DNA of 64,000 nt from Fasciolopsis buskii (Eukaryota > Platyhelminthes > Trematoda > Plagiorchiida > Fasciolidae). Location of the stretch: NCBI GenBank assembly GCA_008360955.1, contig LUCM01007226.1:188104-252103 (forward strand), given 5' to 3'. The notes below the pieces were generated by a model. The model did no database searches. It saw only the letters and a program-made list of their open reading frames with translations, and had not been told where the DNA came from. Position 1 is the stretch's first letter. Each line of letters begins with the position of its first letter. Shown here one piece after another: positions 49,201-58,510 of the stretch. Position numbers and translations under genes: made by a program.

Positions 49201-52200
49201 TGTCAAGTTTCCAAAAGAATCTATCCTTTTCTCAGTATTTCGATAGTAATGTTATTTTAAATATCGCGCGGTTGAAAATTTTTGTGTCCGCGAAAAAATT
49301 CATCATAACTCGTTCTGTGATTGGCTGTTTTACATATCGACCAGGGTCACCCAACACAACTACATAGACGATAGGGATCACTTGATTTCTGACTTGTATT
49401 GGTGGGTCACCAATAAACGCGCGGTAGTGTCCTGTGTTCGTCTTCTCTCTCCCACTAGCGGGTTGGGCTAGCGTTCGTATTTCGCGCCTTTTTCTGTTCC
49501 GCATGGCTGCTCATTCAATGGAGCAGCAGTTCCGTTCAATTTGTTGTGCGATTACGGGGCTTAAGGACTTGGACCTGAACTATTGTCTCTAACTTCAGTG
49601 TGTGTTCGTGTCCTGCTAGACTGCATGCTGCGTGCTCCTGTGCTATCGTGCGACGCCAGTGCTTACGTCTTGTGCTTCACTATGTGTGTAGACCAACTAA
49701 ACTCGGCAACACAACAGGCTGATGGTTTCGGGTGGCTGGGTTGATAAACATATCTGTCGCTCGATTTTCTAAACTACACTGTAGTTTGTATGACTTACGG
49801 TCATTGTAATCAGTTGAATGATTTCGTATCTGGTTGGACCCTTCAACCTGAACACGAAATTTGTTCTCTTCTGTAGCTAGAAAGAAGACATGATGTATGG
49901 TATGTTTTACTGGAGTTTTCCACTGCAATTTTGTATTACACTCCTAACACATGAGTGTAGTGGAAATGGAATACCCCGTAGCCGCTTGAGCCCAGTACGC
50001 GGGAAGAAAGGACCGACAACCATTTTTGTGTGGCTTAACATCCGGGCGACAGCGAATTATCGTTTGCCACTGTGCTTACTCCTAGAGTGCTTTTGATTGG
50101 GTAGGTGCTCCCTAAATCTTCCAATGTCCGTAACTCTGAGACCATGTGGGTCCTAGCAATAAGCCGAGTGATGGGGGTCAAGACTGTCACCAATATTCCA
50201 CTTTGGATCAGTATCTTACTGCTTTAGTGAGTCTAAATTGGCGATTAGCATTTAAATTATCCTATTATCATTGTCATTTTTGATGGAATCCTCAAGGAAG
50301 TCTCGTCTAATGTGCTCATTCACGAGGGAATGCTCGTCATCGTTTTTATACAAGTCATAGATCACTATGAACCAACTATAAGGGCGTTAAGATGTAGTAT
50401 GGTGAACCATGCACAGTTTCCCTGTTTATTGTCTATTACTGCCTTGGCTTGATACCACTTGATCTGCGCACATTACCTACCACGCTGAAATCTAATTACA
50501 AATCAGGTGTTGTCGCATACACTGCGAAACAGAGGAGCGATGTGAAAGGCTGAGGTAAGGCTTACCGTGCGCTAAATGTTAGCTCTTCCAGACTCGTACA
50601 CATCGTCGATTGTTCATTCTTATCCTTGCTTCGTCTCTGGATTTTGGATTACCCCGTTGCCTAAAACGAGATGGGGGCTTGTGGTGAAACCACATGGGGA
50701 AGGGGATTGGTGCGCTACTTTTGTCCTAGTCGAATGTAATCTTCCATCCTGCAATCAGCCGTAAACTTAACCTGTCTTGCGCACTTTTGCGTTTTCTAGG
50801 CGACGATGGTTTGGCAGAACCGGGAACAGGTACTATGCTCAAAGAGTCCGAGCATCTATATTCGCTCTGGTGTTCCGGTCGCATGTATTGTGAGGCCATG
50901 CTGATTGAGTTGCGTTTACTCAGACGTCAGTGTCTATTGTTCACATTCATTAGTTGGATGAGACCATCTTACGATACAGTTGTGAGTTTCATTTATACCA
51001 TCTTCCGCCTAGTACGTGTTTATTCCTCATAATTTGCCATGTTTAGGTTTGTTTTCAAATTGAGCAGTTGGATGATTTATGTATCATACAGTTGCGTAGT
51101 TCGTCGCTCACAATCTTCAGTGGTGTATTTTTCTGACCATTGTTATCTCAGCGTAATATTAGTAGATTGGATTTTGGAATTGGTCTACTATGCATAATTC
51201 GTGCCCACCCAACCAACAAACGCTTACGGAAGTATTGTTCAGCTGTTTCATCGTTGATGGCAATAATCGGTGGTGCGCATGCACTCATGGCTCCAACTAG
51301 GATGTTATGTTCGACTCAATGCTGTGTCCAGATTGGTGGTTTTCAGCAGTTGGTTCCTATGAAGTGGTATTTAGTACCATTCTTCTTTTTTCAAAACTAC
51401 CCTTCCAATATTCGCTTCTGGTAGCAATATTTACGAGCAGGTCCCAACGTGCATTACATATGCTCGGTTAACAGTCGAAAGTCTAAGATACCTCTGGTGC
51501 TATCCTGATGTCGCTGAAGGGCAGAGCTTATCATGCTGCTGTTCGTGCAATCTTGCTCTATGGATGCGGATCCTAGCCCCTTCACGAGGGTGATATTCGA
51601 CACTCATCATTTGACCATCTCATTTTTCACAAAATTTCCCGTCTGTTATGCTAGGATTAATTTGTCAGTGTTGAAATTAGATGCCAAGAATTAGGGTCAA
51701 CGAGCTCTCAAGTTCTCACTTCACGATGAGTGAGACGACACAATCATATGCTGCGGATGCCAATCCAACGCCTACTACGCCGGGTAATGTTCGCACAGAC
51801 TAGCCCTGATTGGAGGAAGAGAAAATTATTGCGGTGAGCAACCGGCAAAAAGAAACGTAAAAACCTGACCACTCGACTGGCGACAATGGACATTTTACTT
51901 TCTTTCATGGCCGCGCCTTCAGCCATAACCAGCACTTTTGGCTGGAAACGTAACAGCGCGCATAGGAGAGAATGCTGAAGGCCTTCTAGTAGACGAGTTC
52001 TGTATGATTACTTGTAGTGTTTGCATTATGCATCCATCACTTGGAGGTTGATAATTTGGTCAGCAGTCTGTGGCCTTCAAAATCCAGTGATAGGTAGAGG
52101 CACCACATCATGTGTTCTTGGCGTTCGACAAACCATTGAGCGTTTACCCTACTAGAATAATGATCTGGGCGTTCGATTCGCAGTCGCTCGTTCCGCTTTC

Positions 52201-53923
52201 TTGTCCCGGTTCCGGCTTGGTGAATATGCATGAGCCATTGGTGATTCCTGGTGAGCATGAAACAGCTGTACAGTGCCCCCATGGTTTTTCAATGGTTACT
52301 TTGGTGCTGGTTTTCCACTGGTGACTTTGGTGTTGGTTTTTCACGATGAGTCATTTCAAAGTTACTTACCTTAGAATACTGAAATGGTGTATTGTCCATC
52401 ACGATCTACATGTTCTGCAAAAAGGTTTTAAAACTTGCGTGAGCACGATGCGAAATTACTCATCATTTTGTCTACTTTCTTGTTAAATTGTTTTCTTCCG
52501 CTTTCGCATTACTACCAATTAGATAACATTGTCTGAATCCAGACATGTGTGAAAATATGGAAGTATTCACAACCGCAGTTTATTATCTTAAGGCATCCGA
52601 TGGTCATTTGCTCTGCTCGTTCGTCTCTACTAACACCTGGTTGCCTATGCAAAGCGAGATGAGGTAATGTGCTTTTATTGTGGCGGGTCGTGTACATCAC
52701 AACGAAGTTTGTGTAATCATGTAATATTTTAATATTATTTAGACGAAAGTCCTTCCGCGTCCTCGGACTCTGCTTGTCTCCGTCCTTGTCCGCCTATGTG
52801 GTTAACTTATTTTTTATCGACAATCATTAACGTAACCATCGTCCCTTAGTACGTATTATGGGGATGCGCTCTATTGTGCAAAAACCTAAACACGCCAAGT
52901 AAAGAACGTCCGCACTTGTGCATCCGGATACAGCTAATGTCTATCTTTTATTCAATGCAGGTGGCCAAGGTGATCATGGAAGATTCAGAAATGGACGGTT
53001 GGGTTATGGCTGTCGGGCGCAAACGCCGCCTCCAATCTCTGGTGAAAGACCATCAAGACCTGGCTTTCTTTTGCCCTGACAAACGTGGACAACGTCATCC
53101 AGGTCTGCCCGAGTCGTTGACCGTAATAAATGAAATCCCAGAGGCCATGACCAGCATGTTGAATGCTCCCGTGAGTTTTGATTTTGAGGGCAAATGTAGG
53201 TGCCTAGACTTGACTTCCTCCTATCAGTTTCCGTAGCCCTTGCATGGCGTACTGTTTTAATTGGTATGTTCTTAGGATGATGCTGTACTAGCTGCCTACA
53301 TTAAAGTGATGCGTGGCGAAATTACTAGATTGTTCTCTTAAACTCAGCTCTTCCGATTAATGCGGCCAGTCATTTAATATTCTTTCTTGGAGTTATCGTG
53401 GTCTCTGTTGTTGTGTCCAAATTTCTGAACCATCGTTGATATTATGAGCTTGTCGTGGGTAATTCCAATACTTTGCTATATTCATGGATCGGTCTTTGAC
53501 AGTGATGTAGAGATTTTGGATTGAGCGGAATGTTCACCCAGCTCATTGTACTTAGACCACGAGCTAGGTGTTTTGGTAATAAGTGTTGTTGGAATCCGCC
53601 TTCTATATTTGAAAGAGGATTTCCACTGAAGTGTTATAGCAAAGTTCTTTTATTTCTCTGTGTACAACTGTCTACTAATCTTATGATATTCGTGTCCGGT
53701 ACAAACTGATGGATGCTGTATTGCCGTCACCATACTCTAATCCATTTTGTCACGTGGTTTCATTTTCGTAAATTGAATATTTTAGGTTTTCACCGAGTGC
53801 GCAAAATACTTCAAACATAGCTTTCTTGTTTTATCAGGTCTGCAAATTTTTGATGGATAACGAAGAACTTATTGATTACTTGTTCTTCTCTGACCAATAC
53901 ACGGGCCCCAAACCACCACAAGA
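37268..53923 (+). CDS. CCDC47: CCDC47/calumin homologue, exons 1-7, 3' end outside window
   Basis: Coding segments are 37268-37418, 38503-38705, 40922-41053, 47999-48173, 50800-50981, 52961-53170 and 53838-53923. They join in one frame, with intron phases 1,0,0,1,0,0,2, to about 379 residues. Visible parts are a signal peptide (about 1-33), an acidic Asp/Glu-rich lumenal stretch (37-160), one membrane helix (about 176-194) and a cytosolic domain. Blocks shared with vertebrate CCDC47 include DDEFAEF, SWDTYHFEIL, VGDDG, LYSLWCSGR, MRP, GLPESL and FSDQYTGPK. The known family role is an ER-membrane subunit, with Asterix, of the PAT complex that chaperones multipass membrane proteins; its acidic lumenal part binds calcium weakly. 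The start at 37268 is the first ATG after an in-frame TAG (37238-37240). Vertebrate proteins are about 480 residues, so roughly 100-140 C-terminal residues are missing here. Identity is strong; exact exon borders are inferred by eye. Confidence 0.93.
37419..38502 (+). other. CCDC47 intron 1: no recognised insertions
   Basis: 1,084 bases from GTAAGC to TTTTACAG. No element or RNA recognised. A 101-codon frame at 37847-38152 has no familiar content. Confidence 0.6.
38503..38705 (+). CDS. CCDC47: CCDC47 coding exon 2: acidic, low-complexity lumenal segment
   Basis: It completes codon 51 as Ile (A|TT) and adds 67 codons rich in Asp, Glu, Ser and Lys, for example EKTDEDDGK and EADED. The acceptor is TTTTACAG at 38495-38502 and the donor is GAG|GTTTGT. 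A second AG at 38492-38493 would add three residues (TFT in place of I) and keep the frame. Low sequence conservation is expected here because this is the disordered calcium-binding part of the family. Confidence 0.82.
38985..39150 (+). mobile_element. SINE-like unit with tRNA-like head (CCDC47 intron 2)
   Basis: CGCCTAACTGGTAGTGTTCAAG (box-A-like) and GGTCGAGGATTCGACTCCTACCG (box-B-like) are spaced as in a tRNA. They are followed by TCGGTCACTTTCTTGTTAGA, which recalls the GCCGGTCACTTTG junction of the SINE at 2790-3006. The acceptor-stem pairing of a real tRNA is not evident. Confidence 0.5.
39530..39760 (+). mobile_element. SINE with tRNA-Ser/Leu-like head (CCDC47 intron 2)
   Basis: The head GATGTCAAGTGGATTAATCG and GCTTGAATCTCATC, then the body GGTGGTAGACGGCAGCTCGC to CACTCATGCTTCAATCATG, match block by block the minus-strand copy at 2790-3006. 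Two independent insertions of one 220-230 base unit therefore define a family. Orientation is the same as CCDC47. No A-rich tail is obvious. Confidence 0.62.
40922..41053 (+). CDS. CCDC47: CCDC47 coding exon 3: acidic segment before the membrane helix
   Basis: Exactly 44 codons (residues 119-162), phase 0 at both ends, with acceptor AAAACAG and donor AAG|GTATTT. The motif EDEEFEG matches the DDEEFEG stretch of vertebrate CCDC47. The segment ends SLKIAK, which joins directly to VPHHF of the next exon, as ITIVD joins VPAHL in the vertebrate protein. Confidence 0.88.
41190..42480 (+). mobile_element. RTE-type LINE, endonuclease end to RT (CCDC47 intron 3)
   Basis: Plus strand: the endonuclease close around 41230-41400, connector words LVGSELQLTKR (41590), and RT blocks SESLILPIFKKGMHSDRN (41925-41980). 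A motif A remnant T*KALSTQSI follows near 42175-42200, and SPFLFSFADEMIEDALVLRD (42357-42416) corresponds to the SPFLFNFVVDEVMEDAL block. Stops are frequent. It meets an opposite-strand RTE C-terminus near 42440-42480. Confidence 0.7.
42440..43135 (-). mobile_element. RTE-type LINE (second family), RT C-terminal half
   Basis: Minus strand, from 43110 downward: a TKMFFTADSD-like block, then ENKTRIFNAVRPVRLYDCES (42930-42870) and MQLHRLQ. This is the thumb/C-terminal region with the LLYGCETW-type signature decayed to RLYDCESW. It reads on from the element at 44292-46360 if the intervening copy (43138-44292) is removed. Confidence 0.6.
43138..44292 (-). mobile_element. RTE-type LINE with both ends kept, two internal deletions, nested in another RTE
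   Basis: A long (ATC)n tail on the left (43141-43201) and the family 3' UTR (to about 43560) join abruptly to the endonuclease C-terminus (LVLIRFLLQLNGHRRRPQTR, 43840-43770). That in turn joins near 44015 to the element's 5' start (TDNTPDTRNGSLSNSAESGF and LNLGFFNARTLMRSGQQ, 44220-44080). The whole RT and about 150 endonuclease residues are gone. Flanks on both sides belong to one older minus-strand RTE of a second family. Confidence 0.75.
43141..43201 (+). repeat. (ATC)n microsatellite, tail of RTE copy
   Basis: About 20 trinucleotide units with one CACC interruption. Read on the minus strand it is (GAT)n directly after the conserved RTE end, so it is an expanded LINE tail rather than an independent tract. 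Confidence 0.95.
44292..46360 (-). mobile_element. RTE-type LINE (second family), endonuclease to RT palm
   Basis: Minus strand, from the right: HLSKVRLDGTGSHNIKVPDN (46330-46270), the endonuclease start; then VAGDWNAGRG (46030) and TDQMDCML (45835). The connector WTENSSQLFNHPSYKPVD follows (45180-45130), then RT NYRGVSL and LNRLAAS (44870-44790), and HQGCPSPPMLFNFATDRVM (44490-44430). The catalytic box has decayed (LKFSEAFVVI where LEYADDIVLI is expected, 44370). It continues at 42440-43135 on the far side of the nested copy. Confidence 0.78.
46385..47045 (+). mobile_element. RTE-type LINE, 5'-truncated 3' end
   Basis: Plus strand: LLYDCEMQSLRAEDVRRLKV (46435-46490), MTWQRGTRKC (46705-46735), and the family 3' UTR ending GCCGTTTAGTGCTGGACGAT (47023-47042). 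It shows that the same end sequence occurs in both orientations. Confidence 0.78.
47046..47998 (+). other. rest of CCDC47 intron 3: no recognised content
   Basis: Minus frames at 47301-47702 and 47743-47961 are open for 133 and 72 codons but show no motif. They might belong to the internal region of the LTR-like unit at 49.2-49.7 kb, which points this way, but exon 4 lies between. Confidence 0.35.
47999..48173 (+). CDS. CCDC47: CCDC47 coding exon 4: transmembrane helix
   Basis: It encodes residues 163-220 plus one base. VPHHFSRSWDTYHFEIL leads into a hydrophobic helix (about 176-194) and then GRSKNTQLATSWF, closely following the vertebrate order of SWESYYLEIL, helix, GKNKNSRLAQAWF. The acceptor is TCTCACAG, the donor G|GTAAGTG. 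No other reading frame here gives a comparable match. The exon follows a 6.9 kb intron packed with retroelements. Confidence 0.93.
48174..49154 (+). other. CCDC47 intron 4, left part
   Basis: Nothing recognised apart from a short (TA)n tract at 48724-48739. The minus frame at 48968-49165 reads continuously from the LTR-like unit to its right and may be the start of that element's internal sequence. Confidence 0.4.
48724..48739 (+). repeat. (TA)n tract
   Basis: GTATATATATATATATGA in CCDC47 intron 4. Confidence 0.9.
49155..49730 (-). mobile_element. LTR-like unit with adjoining internal sequence (inverted partner of 62.1-62.7 kb)
   Basis: On the minus strand it starts TGTTGTGTTGCCGAGTTTAG (about 49717) and runs through GAATGAGCAGCC and GGCGCGAAATACGAACGCTA to GCGCGTTTATTGGTGACCC (about 49410). 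Conserved flanking sequence follows, with TCGCGGACA and CGCGCGATATTTAAAATAAC. TTGGTGACCC is like the start of primer-binding sites of Ty3/gypsy elements. The same order of blocks recurs at 62125-62705 in the other orientation. Call as an LTR is inference. Confidence 0.55.
49731..50799 (+). other. CCDC47 intron 4, right part: no recognised content
   Basis: About 1.1 kb up to the exon 5 acceptor GTTTTCTAG. No element recognised. Confidence 0.45.
50800..50981 (+). CDS. CCDC47: CCDC47 coding exon 5: start of cytosolic domain
   Basis: The split Gly codon (G|GC) yields VGDDG across the junction, as in the vertebrate protein. Sixty codons follow (residues 222-281) with the family block EHLYSLWCSGRMYCEAMLIE, then LRLLRRQ and MRPSYDTV. 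The acceptor is GTTTTCTAG, the donor GTT|GTGAGT. Confidence 0.95.
51425..51700 (+). mobile_element. RTE-type LINE, C-terminal fragment (CCDC47 intron 5)
   Basis: Plus strand near 51510-51590 reads MSLKGRAYHAAVRAILLYGC, the RTE signature KGRVYNAAVRAVLLYGCETW, then PLHEGDIRH. The fragment is short, with stops, and belongs to a different copy from its neighbours. Confidence 0.65.
51701..52960 (+). other. rest of CCDC47 intron 5
   Basis: No element identified with certainty. A two-copy tandem repeat of about 26 bases (CTTTGGTGCTGGTTTTCCAC / CTTTGGTGTTGGTTTTTCAC) lies at 52300-52346. Confidence 0.45.
52961..53170 (+). CDS. CCDC47: CCDC47 coding exon 6: cytosolic domain
   Basis: Seventy codons (residues 282-351), phase 0 on both sides, acceptor TTCAATGCAG and donor CCC|GTGAGT. 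MEDSEMDGWVMAVG, DLAFFCPDK and GLPESLTVINEIPE align with NDEDMDTYVFAVG, DLSEFCSDK and GLPDSLAILSEMGE of the vertebrate protein. Confidence 0.95.
53838..53923 (+). CDS. CCDC47: CCDC47 coding exon 7, last exon seen
   Basis: Twenty-eight codons plus two bases (residues 352-379). FFSDQYTGPKPPQ matches the HFSDQFSGPKIMQ block of the family. The acceptor is TTTTATCAG, the donor GA|GTGAGC (phase 2). The next family block, with an FTFN core, was looked for to the window end and not seen, so the following intron is at least 10 kb. Confidence 0.92.
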
Positions 53924-54369
53924 GTGAGCTCACAGATTTTTCACATAACATTCTGCAGAAATTAAAATAATTTTATCAGCTCGAAGAGCCTCTGTTTTTG
54001 TATTTGAGTATTTGACGTGCCCTGCCCCCTATTGCCAATGCTGTCTCTGCCTATCGACTAAAAGTGTGCAGTGACAATCAAGTTACTGCTCATATATATA
54101 TATATGTATATATATATTCCCATCAGAATTTTGTTTGTATGATAAAATTGTTCAAGTATGTAGATAATTTGACACGGGAGTACCGGGCCTGAATTGTTTT
54201 GGTGTTTTTGACAAGCATCTTTTAAGATTTTTTATGGGTATACAGCCAACTGGCGGCTATCAAGGGGTCAACATCATATTGTTTCGACTTGGAAAAATCA
54301 ACTGTAAAGTAGTGAAAAAGGCTATGCAGAAACGAAAACTTTTCGAATGCAAAAATGTCACAGACTAAC
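53924..54369 (+). other. start of CCDC47 intron 7
   Basis: It begins with donor GTGAGC at 53924. Contains a TA-rich tract at 54092-54118; nothing else recognised. Confidence 0.5.
54092..54118 (+). repeat. (AT)n tract, palindromic
   Basis: CATATATATATATATG followed by TATATATATATTCC. Confidence 0.9.
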
Positions 54370-54720
54370 ATTTAGCCGTATCACCCATGGTCCCTAACCA
54401 TTGTGTCGTGGGATGCACCAAACTCCAGCCTGGTAATCTTACGCGACCTACTCGGGACAGTCCACTGACTGAGGTTCTCGCACTTTTCAGCACGTCGTGG
54501 AGTGATCTCCTTTGGTTGTTTTCCAACCGATATCTGTCTCAGATAGCATCGAAGCAGTCGATCTGTGGATGTGCGCAACACCTGACCTAACCATTTTGAT
54601 CTATTTAGATACAGCTTTTGTTCTGCTGATTGAACTTTGTAACCCAGCTCCCCATATTTAATAACAGCTATTCAGGAAATTCTCAGTGTTCTAGCAGTAC
54701 TTGAGGTGCACAGATGCGCA
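54370..54720 (-). mobile_element. RTE-type LINE, C-terminal fragment
   Basis: The minus strand reads SKWLGQVLRTSTDRLLRCYL (54610-54545), matching the RTE block LRWLGHVLRMP.HRLPRRAL, and then GRVRLPGWS...TTQWLGTMGD (54450-54370), like SRLPGWGPRD...WLETL.DMA. It is a truncated, frameshifted remnant. Confidence 0.65.
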
Positions 54721-55059
54721 AGCACGAACGATCTTCGCACGTTTGTATCTCACCTGGGTCGTCAATCGAATGCCAAAGATGGTCTGCCTAATATGAGATT
54801 AAAATACTCGACGATTGGCAATACCAGTTTCCCCATAAAGACAACGGTTTTCATAATTCCAGCTTCAACATGGAGGGTAAATACTGAAGGAAAGCAACTC
54901 CGAGGAACGCTTTTTCTTAAGGAACTCGGGAAAAATTCTCCATGAAAACAGACTCGGCTTCAGCTGGTCACATACAGAGACAAAGAAGAAAAAGCTTTCT
55001 GCAGCACAGCTCCTAGTGGAAAAAATACGGCAGAATCTACGACGGCTTAGTAGAACTTA

Positions 55060-58000
55060 GCTTTCAGGGAAAGGAAACAGACGATGGGTCTGCGGAGTGT
55101 GCATACTTTCCGAAAATTGCTTCATAGAGGGTAGTCGATGAAGTTCCCTCTCTTTTATTCCACCTGTTTCCTCTGCCTCCAACCCAATCTTTTTACCCTT
55201 TCTGCCTACCCATAGTGTCTCCACTGATAACACACCTGATACTCGCACCGGTTCGTTTTCAAGTAGTGTAGTAGGTGGTTTTCAGTCTGTTAGCTCACAT
55301 TTTCTCAAGCCTCATCAGTCTCTGAATCTCGGTTCCTTCAATGAGCAGAATTTGATGCAGGCTGGCCAACAGGCGTGTTTAGCTCTGACAGTGAACTCAC
55401 TCTCCATTGATGTCTGCTGCGTGAGTGGAACATGATTTCGGGATTCTAGTAGAGTAATTCAATTAACTGCGCCTAACGTCTCGTCAAGATATTTTGTTCG
55501 CACTTCAGGAGACGAAGCAGCTCAAGCTGTGGGTTAACGCGGTGTAGGAATAGTCTTGAGTGAAAAGGCTGAAGCAGCCCTTCTAGACTGGATCCCAGTT
55601 AGCAGTCGTTTGTGCGCCGTGAGGATGTAGGGATCAGTCGGTGTCCGGAAGGATAGTTGTGTTAAGTGCAGTTTGTTTGTTGTCTCGGCATGCGCTCCAA
55701 CAGACTTCAGCACTGACATGGTGAAAGACAAGTTTTACGATGACCTCGTCACTTTTGTTCGGAAGAGCAAACGCTCTGACATTGTAGTGGTAGCAGGTGA
55801 CTTTAATGCACAAGTTGGAAAACTGAGTGCATCGGAGTCCTGTTTAGGTGGGCGATGCGCCTTGCCTGCACAGCGAACAGACAACGGAGAAAGACTTCTC
55901 CAATTCTGTGCAGAGATTCATTTATTCCTATCTAGTACGGATTTCCGACACAGTTCGCGTCGCACTGCGACATGGCGCTCTAACTCGACAGGTACTTTGA
56001 GTCAGATTGACGATATCGCAGTTAGCTACCGTTGGCGCGGTTCTGTCCAGAACTGTAGATCATACTGGACCACGTACGTCGAATCGGATTATGCGTTAGT
56101 TTTAGTGCGATTTTTGCTGCAGCTGAATAGCCATCGACGCAGGGCACAAACCCGATTGGCTGTCGAACGTTTGTCTGAATCGGCTGTTCGCAACAGCTAT
56201 GAACTAAGAACTTCGATGAGCAGCAATGTAGACGATCAGTGGGATCAAATTAAGCAGTTTATGCATTTGGCAGCCGATTTCGCCTGTGGTCCTGGACGTA
56301 GCGTTCATCAAAGACACTGGATCTCGCAAGTGTGTCGCTGGGTCTAATGGAGCAAAAACGCGAGCTGCCTAACTGCAAGGGAGTGAGTAAGATGTGTCGA
56401 CAGTTGCAGCGTCGGTTGACGGTAAGTCTTAAGAATGACCGCGAAAACTGGAGGAAGCGGCCGCTTCAGGTAACAGTCAAAGACTGTTTAAGCTTATACG
56501 CGACAGCGATAGGTGGCGAACTTCGGTTAGTGAAGTCGTGTGCGATAAGAATGGAGAGCTGATCCATGGTAGACAGGAAAGACTGGACCGTCGGGCAGAA
56601 CATTTCAAGGATCAGTTTAACTGGCCACACGCTAACGTATTTAGTCCGACGTCTGGAGCTGTGAATCCTTGGGAGATGTCACTTGATCCCCCAACGGAAG
56701 TGGAAGTGGAGTCGAATATTCGGCTTCTGAAGAGGGGAAAAGCTGCCGGCTCAGACGACCTTCCCCCAGTTCTTTTCAGATTGGGTGGAGAAGTGCTAAT
56801 GAAATCACTTACCTCCTTGCTTCGTGATATTTGGAACGAGGGTATCCCGCTATCGTGGGGTGAGTCACTGATTGTATCCATCTCCAAGAAGGGCACACGG
56901 AGTGACTGTAGCAATCATCGTGGGATTAGTTTAATTTCGATAGTTACTAAGGTGTTAGCTTCGATAATGCTGCGCCGTTTGACTTCGATTCGCGAGAGTA
57001 ATATCCGCGAACAACAGGCTGGATTTCGGCCAGGTCGAGGTTGCATCGACCAGATATTTACTCTCTGACGGATACTCGAAACGCACCACACACACCGCCG
57101 CTCTACGGTCAAAGTCTTCCTCGACTTGAAAGGTGCTTTCGACTCGGTGGATCGATCGGCACTATTCAGTGCTCTCCACCGGAAGGGTATGCTAACGGAG
57201 TTTGTGAACCTGTTGCGAGCATTGTACTCGTATACCTATGGTCGCGTTAGGGTATACGGCGAACTATCAAGTTCATTCGAAACGACTAGTGGCGTTCGAC
57301 AAGAGTATCCCATCTGTCCATTATTTCTTGTTCAACTTCGTCATGGACGAGGTGATGGAAGATGCATTAGGAGGTCTCCGGGATGTAGGAATCGAACTGG
57401 GAAACGGAGAAAAGCTATGTGATCTGGATAACGCGGATGACATTGTGTGCCTGTCCGAATCTGCGGACCATGCACAACGGGCTTTAGCTAGACTGTCGAG
57501 ATCCGTTGCTCCGTTTGGCAAAGTGCAAAGTGCTGTTGCTGGACTGAACGACAACAGTGCCGAACTTGGTGCTGAGCGGAGAGAAACTGACGATTGTGGA
57601 CGGTTTCACTCGCCTTGGTAGCTACGTGTCTAACGATGGTAGCTCGGGATTGGAGGTAAGTATGCGTATAACCAAGGCTCGGGCAGCTTACGCTGGACCG
57701 AAGCACTTGTGGTGTCGGCCTGATATATCACAGAGGTTGAAATGCCGTGTGTACTGTGCCGCAGTGCACTCAGTTCTGTTGTACGGTTGCGAGACAAGGA
57801 GTGTGCGTGTGTTGGCGATATTCGTCGGTTAGAGGTTTTCGACAATCGATCGCCAGGATTGGATTGAATGGGCGAGTTAGTAATGTGGAGGCCAGGAATG
57901 TAATACTAAGTGCCGACTTTTAGAATGCCTTATACCAGCTTGTGAAATCTAGAACTCCCGTCGATCGTATCGTGCCCTCTCACGGTGTGGAAAAAGCTAT

Positions 58001-58383
58001 CGGATGACGTGGAAACGTGGGATGAGAAAATGTACAGTAAACTTAGGTGAAGTAGGTGTCTCACGCCTTCGTGTTTGGGGTCCGAAAGACCCGTTGTGTA
58101 GCTGGCTGGACATACTGAAGGATATGGCAGTAAAGCGTGAACATTGGCAATTGTGTTCTCATTTTCTATTGAATGAGAATGGTTGAAAGAGTGTTTTTAC
58201 AGTTAGGCTATGTTCCATGTGTTGGATGCAGCAGCATCTTATCTTTTCCCACCTGTGTAGGTTCACTCCCTGTTCCCCATGCATATTCACTCTTTCTACT
58301 GAAACATGTAACCTTGGAGAAAAGGCGGCGGTTAGCGAGGCTTGCCTTGTTGTTTAACGCTGGACGATGATAATGATGATGCA
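55060..58383 (+). mobile_element. RTE-type LINE, nearly full length, frameshifted
   Basis: Plus strand, best RTE copy. Endonuclease: SLNLGSFNEQNL (55330), LSEKAEAALLDWIPVSSRLC (55555-55615), VVVAGDFNAQVGK (55785-55820), RTDNGERLLQFC, SQIDDIAVSYRW (55995). Connector and RT: DLPPVLFRLGGEVLMKS (56755), NHRGISLISIVTKVL (56915), GFRPGRGCIDQIFTL (57020), VFLDLKGAFDSVDRSA (57115-57160). The catalytic box LDNADDIVCL (57423-57452) has Asn for Tyr but keeps both Asp. C-terminus LLYGCETRSVRV (57780). 3' UTR and GAT-rich tail 58180-58383. At least three frameshifts (near 56340, 57068, 57320) and stops make it inactive. It sits in CCDC47 intron 7, same strand. Confidence 0.9.
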
Positions 58384-58510
58384 GCGCCAGCTGGATCGAA
58401 ACGGACTAGCTTCTCATATGCCGTTCGCGAGTTCTAAATACCCGCAGGCAAAGATGCCTCCGAGCAATCCGGATGTGATCCGTATGATTTGCACTGGTTT
58501 GATAACAAGC

